63,630 nucleotides of DNA. Origin: Mucilaginibacter lappiensis. GTDB lineage: Bacteria; Bacteroidota; Bacteroidia; Sphingobacteriales; Sphingobacteriaceae. Location: positions 1 through 63,630 of the forward strand of contig NZ_FTMG01000008.1 of NCBI RefSeq assembly GCF_900155965.1, written 5' to 3'. Of this stretch, positions 33,186 to 41,548 are shown one piece after another; positions within the stretch are counted from its first letter, which is position 1, and each line of letters begins with the position of its first letter. The notes under the pieces were generated by a model that saw only the letters and a list, made by a program, of their open reading frames with translations, ran no database searches and was not told the origin of the DNA. The translations under genes were made by a program, and so were the position numbers.

Positions 33186-34010
33186 CCTCCCGTAATGGCT
33201 CGCGTTAATGTTGGTTTGCTTTTTAAAATAGTTAGATAGATGGCTCACGTCGGTAAAGCCAAACTCCTCCGCTATCTGGCTCAGGGTAGAAGTTTTATTA
33301 CTGATACGGATCTCAATCAACTTAACACGGTACCCATTGATGTAATCGCGGTAGCTGATATCAAAATTTCTTTTAAACCAAGCGCTGAAATAGCTGGTAG
33401 CAATATTAAAATGTGCGGCTACCTTTTTGATCAGGATGTTTTCGGGTTCGTAAATATGCTGATGAATGTAGGATATCAGCTCCTGTTTACCCGGAGGACA
33501 ATTAACCAGTTGCGAGTCGATACGCCCCAGCGCCTGTGTTATTAAACCAAAGAGCGACAGTATCTGGTAAAAGATATATGGACAGGTGGCTATATCCGTC
33601 GATTCATTATACGCGGTAATATTATCAATGGTGCCTCTTAAAATGGTTTTAAAAGGTTCGTCGAAAGTGAGTTTGATCTCTTTTAATAGTTTGTGCCGCA
33701 TCAAATCCTGCGGACTGAAAACGATGCCCACATGCGGTATCGACTGATTATTTGAACTGAAAAACTCATCAGTAAATTTGATCAGCGTAACATGGGTGTA
33801 TTTTTTATAATCTAAACAGTGTTCATCTTCGGGACATATTAAAAACAGATCGCCCGCTTTGTACGGAATACAGTTCTGATTAAGAATATGTGTACCTGAA
33901 CCTTTTTGTACGTAAATAATTTCGTAGTAAGTGTGGCTATGCCTTGATTGTGTGATATCGGTACCTTCTACATCGCAAATAAGCAGGGGCGCAAATTGCT
34001 TTTTTTTCAT
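33180..34010 (-). CDS. AraC-family transcriptional regulator
   Basis: 276 residues. A cupin-type N-terminal domain (RHSHTYYEIIYVQKGSGTHILN, PYKAGDLFLICPEDEH) is followed by the AraC DNA-binding domain with two HTH motifs (ILIKKVAAHFNIATSYFSAWFKRNF and LSQIAEEFGFTDVSHLSNYFKKQTNINASHYG). It is divergent from the small Fur-like gene with about 100 bp between the starts, so it may regulate that gene or itself. Ligand unknown. Confidence 0.9.
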   Translation of the reverse strand: MKKKQFAPLLICDVEGTDITQSRHSHTYYEIIYVQKGSGTHILNQNCIPYKAGDLFLICPEDEHCLDYKKYTHVTLIKFTDEFFSSNNQSIPHVGIVFSPQDLMRHKLLKEIKLTFDEPFKTILRGTIDNITAYNESTDIATCPYIFYQILSLFGLITQALGRIDSQLVNCPPGKQELISYIHQHIYEPENILIKKVAAHFNIATSYFSAWFKRNFDISYRDYINGYRVKLIEIRISNKTSTLSQIAEEFGFTDVSHLSNYFKKQTNINASHYGRV

Positions 34011-34111
34011 GTCGTAAATTTACAATTATATCGCCCCTATGTACAACAATTGTACGTGTATATATTTTTTTCTTTGAGATAATTAAACGGTATTTTAATT
34101 GAATCACAGTT

Positions 34112-34408
34112 ATGACACACTTTAACCTATCGGCAACAGCCCTTCCCGATGAATTTGTACAATATTGTCATTTGCACCAATATAACCTGTCGGTTAAAAA
34201 AAAGCACATTATAGCTCATGTTTTAAAACTGGCCCAGGATGCCGATGTAGATACCCTGTCAAGACATATCCGCTTTAATGGCGTTAAGGTGAGCACCAGC
34301 AGTATTTACCTGGTACTGCAATGGCTCATTGAGCATGGTTTTGTAGTTAAAACAGTAAATGGCCGCAGCGAGGTTTATTACCGGCCGGTGAACCAGATGG
34401 TTAACTGA
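34112..34408 (+). CDS. Fur-like winged-helix protein lacking the metal/dimerisation domain
   Basis: 98 residues. The sequence LSVKKKHIIAHVLKLAQDADVDTLSRHIRF followed by VKVSTSSIYLVLQWLIEHGFVVK and EVYYRP matches the N-terminal winged helix of Fur-family repressors (the usual S-ATVYR-L helix reads S-SIYLVL). There is no C-terminal domain with the His/Cys metal sites, so if it is a Fur relative it cannot sense metal in the normal way. It could also be another winged-helix family; function is unproven. Confidence 0.55.
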   Translation: MTHFNLSATALPDEFVQYCHLHQYNLSVKKKHIIAHVLKLAQDADVDTLSRHIRFNGVKVSTSSIYLVLQWLIEHGFVVKTVNGRSEVYYRPVNQMVN

Positions 34409-34487
34409 ATATTTACTAATATAATAGGTGTTATACTGGGACAAATTTCGTTCGACCTTTTTTGTTACAGATGATACTAAATTCGCC

Positions 34488-34573
34488 ATGTCATTGCGCA
34501 GCGTGGCAATTTCTTCGTATCCTGAATAGAATAGCTAGGAGATTGCTTCGTTGTTCCTCCTCGCAATGACATG
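34488..34573. repeat. Dispersed palindrome TGTCATTGCG...CGCAATGACA (copy 1)
   Basis: The ends CATGTCATTGCG (34488-34499) and CGCAATGACATG (34562-34573) are perfect complements, with GATTGCTTCG inside. It is the same family as 61891-61969. The gap 34409-34828 holds this element and the GIN control region; no gene is visible. Confidence 0.75.
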
Positions 34574-34676
34574 ATGGGCTATTTTTGCTTCACCTGCGAC
34601 CGCTGAGTCTCTCATTCTTCTTGCTTCATACTATAAAAAGCATTTCCCCTTTTTTTTCTTAAAAATAATTTCGCCG

Positions 34677-34772
34677 TTCACCGATATAAATCCACCGTTT
34701 ACCGACAAAAAAAGGCCGTACATCTAATTGACCCCAAATAGCTGTAACGTTTTAAAAATGGAGGCGTCATAT
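34677..34772 (+). promoter_or_regulatory. Control region of GIN gene 2: same layout as 26885-26980
   Basis: TTCACCGA at 34677 and TTTACCGA at 34698 (21-bp period), then exactly 45 bp from the second copy to TGTAAC (34743-34748), a 16-bp spacer and CGTCATAT (34765-34772). All spacings equal those upstream of the GIN gene at 27034, although intervening bases differ. Confidence 0.62.
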
Positions 34773-34828
34773 AGATGTATTTAAAAAATAAGACAATACA
34801 ATTAATTGACAATCAAAATATTAATATC

Positions 34829-35440
34829 ATGAAAACAAAATTATTCACCATCGCAACTATGTTAGTTTTAGTAGGTGGTATAGCAGGCACAACTTATGCA
34901 ACTACCAATAATAACGCAATCGGCAACGCTGCAACTGTAGTAAAAGAAGTAAGCAAGATCAGCAAGATCGAGATCCGCGGTAATGTAGAACTGTTTGTTT
35001 CTGACGGCTCTGCCGACCAGGTAAAAGTATACAACCGTTACTATGGCGAAAGCGCCCTGGTTCAAAGTGAAAACGGTGTATTGCGTATCACTTCATACAA
35101 AGCAGAAAAACTGGTTGTTTGGGTAACTGCTAATGACTTACGCGCTATTAATGCTTATGATAATGCCCAGGTAAAATCATTCGGTAAGTTATCAGCCCTT
35201 GAATTGGAAGTGAACTTACACAACAATGCTACCGCTACTTTAAATGTAGATACTTATGCAGCCAACGTTAACTTAGATGATTCCGCTAAAATTGACCTGA
35301 GTGGCAGCGCTACTGTTTATACCTTAAACCACAGCAACACCACCAGCGTAAATAACAACAATTTTGCCGCCGAAAGCTTCAACGACAAACTGAATGGTTT
35401 ACCACAAAAAGAAATAGCAAACGAATTTGCCGGTCTTTAA
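34829..35440 (+). CDS. GIN-domain (DUF2807) exported protein, paralogue 2
   Basis: 203 residues from ATG 34829 (an ATG at 34775 lies inside the promoter). Signal peptide LFTIATMLVLVGGIAGTTYA, then a GIN/DUF2807 domain almost colinear with paralogue 1: KIEIRGNVELFVSDG, VKVYNRYYGE, LVVWVTANDLRAINAYDN. Likely a surface or periplasmic beta-solenoid of unknown ligand. It is followed by a terminator and then a more distant third GIN protein. Confidence 0.85.
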   Translation: MKTKLFTIATMLVLVGGIAGTTYATTNNNAIGNAATVVKEVSKISKIEIRGNVELFVSDGSADQVKVYNRYYGESALVQSENGVLRITSYKAEKLVVWVTANDLRAINAYDNAQVKSFGKLSALELEVNLHNNATATLNVDTYAANVNLDDSAKIDLSGSATVYTLNHSNTTSVNNNNFAAESFNDKLNGLPQKEIANEFAGL

Positions 35441-35475
35441 TCCAACTTTTGCAAAAGTTCATCATATATTCTGAG

Positions 35476-35505
35476 AAGCTGCCACAAAATGTGGCAGCTT
35501 TTTTT
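35476..35505 (+). terminator. Intrinsic terminator after GIN gene 2
   Basis: 10-bp stem AAGCTGCCAC with GTGGCAGCTT, 5-base loop and T7 run. Confidence 0.9.
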
Positions 35506-35614
35506 ATTTTTGATGTAACTTCAATCCTACAAACAACGTCACAAAATAGAAATACAATGCTATTATCATGAGCCATAGCTTATGATACCTTATAACCATA
35601 AAAAATCTGTTACT

Positions 35615-36334
35615 ATGAAAAAAGCGAGTTTAGCCATTGCCATCATCGCATGCGCATCATTTAGTATAATATCATCATGTAAACTTGTATGTGTACATGG
35701 CTCGGGAAAAATAACTACCGAACAACGCAAAGCAAATGATTTTACCCGGATTGATATATCGGGCGCGTATAAAATTCATTTAAAGCAGGATAGTTCACTT
35801 AGTATTTCGGTTACAGGAGATGACAATCTGCTCAAATATGTTTCTACTTCTGTTAATGGCGATAAATTAACTATCAAAACTACCAAAACAATATGCCTTG
35901 ATGATAGCCTGGTAGTAAATATTGGCATCCGCAAACTGGAAGAACTTAGGGCATCAGGAGCGGTAGAGGTTTCATCAACTGGTAAAATCAATGCCGGCGA
36001 TCTGAAAATTCACTTATCAGGCGCTACTAAAGTTAACCTTGACTTGAACGCAGCCAATGTAGACAGTCACGGCAGTGGTGTAAGCGAATTGAATTTAACC
36101 GGACAGGCAGCAACGCACCATGTTGAATTTAGCGGCGTAGGTAAAATTAACGCTTTTGATTTTGTGGTTGGCGAATACACCATTTCCACATCAGGTGCGA
36201 GCCATTGTAAGATCAACGTATTAAAAACGCTGAATGTACACTCTTCCGGCGCTTCGGAGATCAAGTATAAAGGTTCACCTTCAACCGTTAATAACGATAA
36301 GTCGGGCGCATCAAGCATTGAAAAGGTTGATTAA
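35615..36334 (+). CDS. GIN-domain (DUF2807) lipoprotein, third family member
   Basis: 239 residues from ATG 35615 (ATG 35582 is also in frame). A lipoprotein signal (ASLAIAIIACASFSIISSC) is followed by the canonical head-GIN domain opening VHGSGKITTEQRKANDFTRIDISGAYKIHL and the repeating V..SGA.KI pattern through the C-terminus. It is more diverged than the two upstream paralogues and lacks their shared promoter motif, so it may be regulated separately despite its position. Confidence 0.85.
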   Translation: MKKASLAIAIIACASFSIISSCKLVCVHGSGKITTEQRKANDFTRIDISGAYKIHLKQDSSLSISVTGDDNLLKYVSTSVNGDKLTIKTTKTICLDDSLVVNIGIRKLEELRASGAVEVSSTGKINAGDLKIHLSGATKVNLDLNAANVDSHGSGVSELNLTGQAATHHVEFSGVGKINAFDFVVGEYTISTSGASHCKINVLKTLNVHSSGASEIKYKGSPSTVNNDKSGASSIEKVD

Positions 36335-36461
36335 TAAATATTTTACTAGCTGATAAAAGCGGGGACGAAGGTTCCTGCTTTTTTTGTTGGGGGAGGTTTT
36401 TTACGTAAATCTACGTACGGTTTTCCCGTGGTAATACGGTGGATAAGACCAGGCATATATT

Positions 36462-36469
36462 TAGTTTTG
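36462..36469 (+). promoter_or_regulatory. -7 promoter element of the cytochrome c gene
   Basis: TAGTTTTG fits TAnnTTTG, 20 nt before ATG 36490; a -33 element is not clear. Confidence 0.4.
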
Positions 36470-36489
36470 CCGCATCTCTATTACTTATT

Positions 36490-37479
36490 ATGAAGAAGAT
36501 TTTAAAGTTTGCAGGCTACATCGTAATAGCCATTGTTTTAATTGTTGTAGTCGGTATAAGCTATATTACCCTGGCCTTGCCTAATGTTGGCGAGCCGGAA
36601 AATATTAAAGTAGAAGCTACTCCACAACGTATTGAGCGTGGTAAGTACCTGGCCAATCATGTAACGGCTTGTGTTGATTGCCACTCTACCCGCGACTGGA
36701 CTATATTTGCCGGCCCCGTGAAAGAGGAAGCATTAGGAGCAGGCGGCGAAAAGTTTAATGCCAATGTTAATTTCCCGGGTAGCGTTTATGTACCCAATAT
36801 TACCCCGTATCATTTAAAAAACTGGACCGATGGCGAACTGTTCAGGGCTATTACTACCGGAGTTAAAAAAGATGGATCGGCCATATTTCCGATTATGCCC
36901 TGGGAGTCGTACTCTAAAATGAGCCGGGAGGATGTTTATTCCATCATTGCCTATCTGCGTACGCTGAAACCGCAAAGAGCCGATTACCCCGAGCGTGAAC
37001 TTGATTTTCCGTTAAATATATTGGTGCACACCATGCCGGCAAAGGCTACTTTGGGCACGGTACCCGATGAACATGATACCTTACAGTATGGCGCTTACCT
37101 GGTACGCATAGCGGCCTGTAAAGATTGCCACAGCCAAGCCAACAAGGGTGAAATAATTGAAGGACTGGAATTTGCCGGTGGGCACGAATACTCGTCTCCT
37201 AATGGAGGCAAAATACGGTCGGCCAATATTACGCCCGATAAGGAAACTGGTATAGGCAATTGGACAAAGGCGCAGTTTTTAAGCAGCTTTACCCAATATG
37301 CCGATAGCACCCATAAGCACCAGAGGATAATACCGGGTGAATTTCAAACCATTATGCCCTGGTACAAATACGGTAAAATGAAAGTAAGCGATCTGGAGGC
37401 GATATACGCTTATATGAAAACAATTAAACCGGTAAAAAACAAGGTAGATAAATTCAGTCCGGCAGAATTACGTGATTAA
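36490..37479 (+). CDS. Dihaem cytochrome c, membrane-anchored
   Basis: 329 residues from ATG 36490. An N-terminal transmembrane helix (YIVIAIVLIVVVGISYITLAL) anchors two cytochrome c domains with haem motifs CVDCH and CKDCH. Likely axial Met residues lie in FPIMPW and TIMPW. The protein faces the periplasm and should shuttle electrons from a dehydrogenase. Such dihaem proteins resemble the cytochrome subunit of alcohol or gluconate dehydrogenases, so it might serve the GMC operon at 58938, but it is 20 kb away. Confidence 0.88.
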   Translation: MKKILKFAGYIVIAIVLIVVVGISYITLALPNVGEPENIKVEATPQRIERGKYLANHVTACVDCHSTRDWTIFAGPVKEEALGAGGEKFNANVNFPGSVYVPNITPYHLKNWTDGELFRAITTGVKKDGSAIFPIMPWESYSKMSREDVYSIIAYLRTLKPQRADYPERELDFPLNILVHTMPAKATLGTVPDEHDTLQYGAYLVRIAACKDCHSQANKGEIIEGLEFAGGHEYSSPNGGKIRSANITPDKETGIGNWTKAQFLSSFTQYADSTHKHQRIIPGEFQTIMPWYKYGKMKVSDLEAIYAYMKTIKPVKNKVDKFSPAELRD

Positions 37480-37496
37480 ATTTAAAATAAAATTCA

Positions 37497-37504
37497 TACT
37501 TTTG
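37497..37504 (+). promoter_or_regulatory. -7 promoter element of tig
   Basis: TACTTTTG fits TAnnTTTG and lies 77 nt before the trigger factor start. Confidence 0.45.
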
Positions 37505-37581
37505 CGCCTCGAAATTTGTATAGCCTGAATTGGTTTTACGGCTACGTTTTGAACCATTAAATTAAAATACCCGGTAAAAAG

Positions 37582-38934
37582 ATGAATATTACACAGGAAA
37601 AAGTAGATGCCCTGAACGCAGTTGTTAAGATCAACATTAACCCTGAAGATTACCAGCCACGTGTTGACAAAGCCATAAAAGAAAACGCTAAAAAGGCTAA
37701 ACTGCCAGGCTTTCGTCCCGGAATGGTGCCAGCGGCACATATCAAAAAAATGTACGGTAAAAGTATTTTGGTTGATGAGATCAATAACTTATTATCAGAT
37801 ACTTTAAATAAATACCTTGAAGAGCAAAAACTGGAAGTATTGGGTCAGCCATTACCAAAGGTTGATAACGAGAAAGAATACAACTGGGATTTTAACGATA
37901 ATTTTGAATTCAATTACGAGTTGGGTTTAGCGCCGCAGTTCAATATTGATTTCTCATCAAAAGATAAAACAACCCAGTACGTGATTAAAGTTGATGACGA
38001 AACGTTGGCTTCACGTATTAAAAATATTCGCCGCAGCTATGGCAAAATGACAAATCCTGACGTATCGGCAGACGATGACGTGCTTTACGCAGATTTGGCT
38101 CAGCTTTCTCCGGATGGTTCTGTTTTTGAGGGAGGCATAAGCAATACCGCATCAGTTAGATTAGATCAGATTAAAGATGAAAAGATAAAAAAATCATTGA
38201 TCGGTCTTAAAAAAGGTGATGTAGTAACGCTTGATATTCAGAAAGCTTTTGATAACGAAGCGCCAAAGGTTGCTGCTTTATTAAAAATTGAAGAAGATGA
38301 AGCGGCTGAGTTAAAATCAAAATTTCAATTAACGGTTAAAAATGTAAACCGTTTAGAAGAAAGCGATTTGAACCAGGAGTTCTTTGACAAATTATTTGGT
38401 GAAGGTACAGTAACTACCGAAGCGGAATTTACAGCTAAAATTACTGAAGAGATTGAAACCATGATGGTTCAGGATTCAGAGCGTAAATTACAGGACGATA
38501 TTTACAAACTGAGCGTGGCCAAGGTTGATTTTAACTTGCCGGATGAGTTTTTGAAACGCTGGTTAAAAGCTACTAACGAAAAACTGAGCGACGAGGAACT
38601 GAATGGCGGTTATAACGATTTTGCAACCAACCTGAAATGGACCCTGATCGAAAACAAGATCATTAAGGACAACCAGATTGAGATCAAATATGACGAGGTT
38701 TTTGCTTTGGCGAAAGTTCGTTTAGATCAGCAGTTTAGAATGTACAGCCCGCAGCCTATCCCTGACGAGCAGTTAGGTCAGTACACTGTACAATATCTTC
38801 AAAACAAAGAGAATGCTAACAAGATATTTGAAGAAGTAAAAGCGCTTAAAGTATTTGATTATATCAAAAGCGTAATCACTTTAGAGAAAAAAGATATCCT
38901 TTATACAGATTTCAGCGAGCTGGTAAAAGAGTAG
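37582..38934 (+). CDS. tig: Trigger factor
   Basis: 450 residues. Ribosome-associated chaperone. The ribosome-binding signature GFRPGMVP is at about residue 43-50 in the N-terminal domain, followed by a degenerate FKBP-like middle domain and the long helical C-terminal arms. The Bacteroidota form is divergent from E. coli Tig but colinear in length. It begins the tig-clpP-clpX cluster, with a strong terminator-like hairpin after it, so clpP probably has its own promoter. Confidence 0.93.
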   Translation: MNITQEKVDALNAVVKININPEDYQPRVDKAIKENAKKAKLPGFRPGMVPAAHIKKMYGKSILVDEINNLLSDTLNKYLEEQKLEVLGQPLPKVDNEKEYNWDFNDNFEFNYELGLAPQFNIDFSSKDKTTQYVIKVDDETLASRIKNIRRSYGKMTNPDVSADDDVLYADLAQLSPDGSVFEGGISNTASVRLDQIKDEKIKKSLIGLKKGDVVTLDIQKAFDNEAPKVAALLKIEEDEAAELKSKFQLTVKNVNRLEESDLNQEFFDKLFGEGTVTTEAEFTAKITEEIETMMVQDSERKLQDDIYKLSVAKVDFNLPDEFLKRWLKATNEKLSDEELNGGYNDFATNLKWTLIENKIIKDNQIEIKYDEVFALAKVRLDQQFRMYSPQPIPDEQLGQYTVQYLQNKENANKIFEEVKALKVFDYIKSVITLEKKDILYTDFSELVKE

Positions 38935-38963
38935 CAATAAGCTCATTTTTACTTCTGTACAAA

Positions 38964-38998
38964 ACACCAAAAGCAACTCACAAGGTTGCTTTTGGTGT
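38964..38998 (+). terminator. Hairpin after tig
   Basis: A perfect 14-bp stem ACACCAAAAGCAAC (38964-38977) with its complement (38985-38998) and a 7-base loop. T-rich in the stem, no separate tail. Confidence 0.75.
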
Positions 38999-39000
38999 AT

Positions 39001-39110
39001 AAGCCCCCCTCTAAATCTCCCCTGGGAGGGGAGACTTTTAATAAACTTAGAGTCTATCTTTACTAAAACTGGGCCTTTTAAAAGCCCTCCCTTCCGGGGA
39101 GGGTTGGGCT
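39001..39110. repeat. Dispersed GC-rich palindromic repeat (TCTCCC...GGGGAGA)
   Basis: Contains CTCCCCTGGGAGGGGAG and CCCTCCCTTCCGGGGAGGG hairpins and AGCCC...GGGCT ends. The layout AATCTCCC-GGGAG-ACTTT is shared with the inside of 32036-32260. Confidence 0.6.
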
Positions 39111-39216
39111 GATATTTTTTTACTTAATACCTACTATCTGTTTAAAATTATATTCAACTAAAAACTATATTTAACGCAAGTAATACTTGCATCCTAAAAA
39201 TAACATAACAAAAACC

Positions 39217-39945
39217 ATGAGTAGTAACATCGATAAGAACGAATTCAGAAATTATGCTGTTAAGCATCACCGTTTAAACAGCTTACACGTAGATAAATAT
39301 ATTTCTGCTGTTGACAGAAGCAGAATGCCATCCGGAATTTATACACCAACCGGTATGACCCCGTATATCATCGAAGAACGTCAGTTAAATGTAGCCCAGA
39401 TGGACGTGTTTTCACGTTTGATGATGGACCGTATTATTTTCCTGGGCGATGCCATTTATGAAAATATTGCAAACATTATCCAGGCTCAATTGCTGTTCTT
39501 ACAGTCGGCCGATAGCAAACGCGATATCCAGATTTACATCAATTCACCGGGTGGTTCTGTTTACGCGGGTTTGGGTATCTATGACACCATGCAATTTATA
39601 TCAAATGATGTAGCCACTATTTGTACAGGTATGGCAGCATCAATGGCAGCGGTACTATTATGTGCCGGTACCGAAGGCAAAAGGGCAATTTTGCCACATG
39701 CCAGGGTAATGATCCACCAGCCATCAGGCGGTGCACAAGGTCAGCAGTCAGACATCGAGATCTCTTACCATGAGATCACCAAGCTGAAAAAAGAACTGTA
39801 CCAGATTATTGCCGATCATAGCGGTGCACCATTCCAAAAAGTTTGGGACGCATCAGATCGTGATTACTGGATGATTGCCGAAGAAGCCAAAGAATTTGGT
39901 ATGGTTGACGAGATTTTAAAAGGCAGCGGTAAAGCGAATAAATAA
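39217..39945 (+). CDS. clpP: ATP-dependent Clp protease proteolytic subunit
   Basis: 242 residues from ATG 39217. The serine protease core is complete: nucleophile Ser in TGMAASMAAVLLCAGT, His in PHARVMIHQPSGGAQG, and the Asp in the ..SGAPFQKVWDASDRDYWM region. The N-terminal extension of about 40 residues is typical of the Bacteroidota form. It partners the ClpX unfoldase encoded just downstream. Confidence 0.96.
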   Translation: MSSNIDKNEFRNYAVKHHRLNSLHVDKYISAVDRSRMPSGIYTPTGMTPYIIEERQLNVAQMDVFSRLMMDRIIFLGDAIYENIANIIQAQLLFLQSADSKRDIQIYINSPGGSVYAGLGIYDTMQFISNDVATICTGMAASMAAVLLCAGTEGKRAILPHARVMIHQPSGGAQGQQSDIEISYHEITKLKKELYQIIADHSGAPFQKVWDASDRDYWMIAEEAKEFGMVDEILKGSGKANK

Positions 39946-39957
39946 GCCGCCGTTAAG

Positions 39958-40043
39958 GAGTAATAAGTGCTGAGTTTTGAGTGAAAATGATAGTTTAACG
40001 ACCGTTCGTTCTAACTCAAAACTCATTACTTATGGCTCAAAAC
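39958..40043. repeat. Locus-specific inverted repeat H (word GAGTTTTGAGT)
   Basis: Left arm 39958-39983 and right arm 40012-40043 share TAATAAGT/ACTTATTA-like and TGAGTTTTGAGT words in inverted orientation, between clpP and clpX. Confidence 0.6.
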
Positions 40044-40066
40044 TTTTTTTTCTGCCACTAATTAGT

Positions 40067-40074
40067 TAATTTTG
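40067..40074 (+). promoter_or_regulatory. -7 promoter element of clpX
   Basis: TAATTTTG fits TAnnTTTG, 17 nt before the clpX start, so clpX may be transcribed independently of clpP with a very short leader. Confidence 0.4.
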
Positions 40075-40091
40075 GACAACAAACGAATCAG

Positions 40092-41330
40092 ATGAATAAG
40101 AACAGTAAGGAAATCAGGTGTTCATTTTGCGGTGCAGGTAAACAGGATTCCCTGATGTTAATTGCAGGGCTCGACGCTCACATTTGTGATAAATGCGTTA
40201 ACCAGGCTAATGAAATATTGGCTGAGGAGTTAAAGGTACGCAAGGTAAAAGCTTCACCTTCGGCACCTTCTTTATTAAAACCTGCCGAAATTAAAGGTCA
40301 CCTTGATCAGTATGTCATCGGTCAGGATGATGCTAAAAAGATACTTTCTGTAGCCGTATATAACCATTACAAACGCTTAAACCAGCGTATTGATAAGGAT
40401 GAGGTAGAGATTGAAAAATCAAACATCATTATGGTGGGCGAAACCGGTACTGGTAAAACCTTACTGGCTAAAACCCTGGCCAAGATATTAAACGTTCCGT
40501 TTTGTATCTGTGATGCTACCGTATTAACCGAGGCCGGTTATGTAGGGGAGGATGTGGAAAGCATTTTGACCCGTTTGCTGCAATCGGCAGATTATGATGT
40601 AACCCTTGCCGAAAAAGGCATTGTTTACATTGATGAGGTTGATAAAATAGCCCGCAAAAGTGATAACGCTTCCATCACCCGCGACGTATCCGGCGAAGGT
40701 GTACAGCAGGCTTTGTTAAAGATATTGGAAGGTACCATGGTTAACGTACCGCCACAGGGAGGCCGCAAGCACCCCGATCAAAAAATGATAACTGTAAATA
40801 CCAGCAACATATTGTTTATATGCGGCGGTGCGTTTGACGGTATCGATCGTAAAATAGCTAACCGTTTGCGTACGCAAACCGTTGGTTACAAACTGAAACG
40901 TGACGATAGCGAGGTTGACATGAAAAACCTGTACAAATATATTACGCCGCAGGATTTGAAATCATTTGGGTTGATACCTGAGTTGATTGGTCGCTTGCCG
41001 GTATTGACTTATTTGAACCCCCTTGACAGGGATGCCCTGCGCAACATATTAACCGAGCCTAAAAACTCCTTATTGAAACAGTACAAAAAATTGTTTGAAT
41101 ATGAAGGTGTAAAGCTTGATTTTGATAATGAGGTGCTGGAGTTTATTGTAGATAAAGCCATGGAATTTAAGCTTGGAGCAAGGGGCCTGCGCTCTATCTG
41201 CGAAGCGATTATGATAGATGCCATGTTTGAGTTTCCATCTAAAAAAGATGTGAAACGCCTGCAGGTTACTTTAGACTATGCCCACGAGAAGTTTGAAAAA
41301 TCGGATCTGAAAAAATTAAAAGTAGCGTAA
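40092..41330 (+). CDS. clpX: ATP-dependent Clp protease ATP-binding subunit ClpX
   Basis: 412 residues. The N-terminal zinc-binding domain CSFCGAG...HICDKCV is followed by an AAA+ module with Walker A GETGTGKT, pore region GYVGEDVES, Walker B IVYIDEVDKIARK, and the RGLRSICE sensor-2 region. It unfolds tagged proteins and feeds ClpP. The IGR/IGL-type ClpP loop region is replaced in part by FICGGAFDGI near residue 240, as in many ClpX proteins. Confidence 0.97.
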   Translation: MNKNSKEIRCSFCGAGKQDSLMLIAGLDAHICDKCVNQANEILAEELKVRKVKASPSAPSLLKPAEIKGHLDQYVIGQDDAKKILSVAVYNHYKRLNQRIDKDEVEIEKSNIIMVGETGTGKTLLAKTLAKILNVPFCICDATVLTEAGYVGEDVESILTRLLQSADYDVTLAEKGIVYIDEVDKIARKSDNASITRDVSGEGVQQALLKILEGTMVNVPPQGGRKHPDQKMITVNTSNILFICGGAFDGIDRKIANRLRTQTVGYKLKRDDSEVDMKNLYKYITPQDLKSFGLIPELIGRLPVLTYLNPLDRDALRNILTEPKNSLLKQYKKLFEYEGVKLDFDNEVLEFIVDKAMEFKLGARGLRSICEAIMIDAMFEFPSKKDVKRLQVTLDYAHEKFEKSDLKKLKVA

Positions 41331-41421
41331 CAATTTGATATCAATTAAGTAGCTATCTTTATTATAATAATTGCAGACCCTGGTGAAACGCCGGGGTTTG
41401 TTGTATAAACAGGTTTTTTGT

Positions 41422-41523
41422 TAGTATCAAGTAGCGAGTATCAAGTATCAAGACTTGAAGATACATTGTCCCAAATGAAATGTAGTGCTTGTCGTGATAC
41501 TTGATACTCGCTACTTGATACTA
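41422..41523. repeat. Locus-specific inverted repeat I (word AGTATCAAGTAGCGAG)
   Basis: Left arm 41422-41464 and right arm 41485-41523; the outer 29 bases are perfect complements. Made of the tandem word AGTATCAAGT. It lies between clpX and the AMP nucleosidase gene. Confidence 0.85.
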
Positions 41524-41548
41524 TAGAACCACTTAAATAGGAAAAAAT

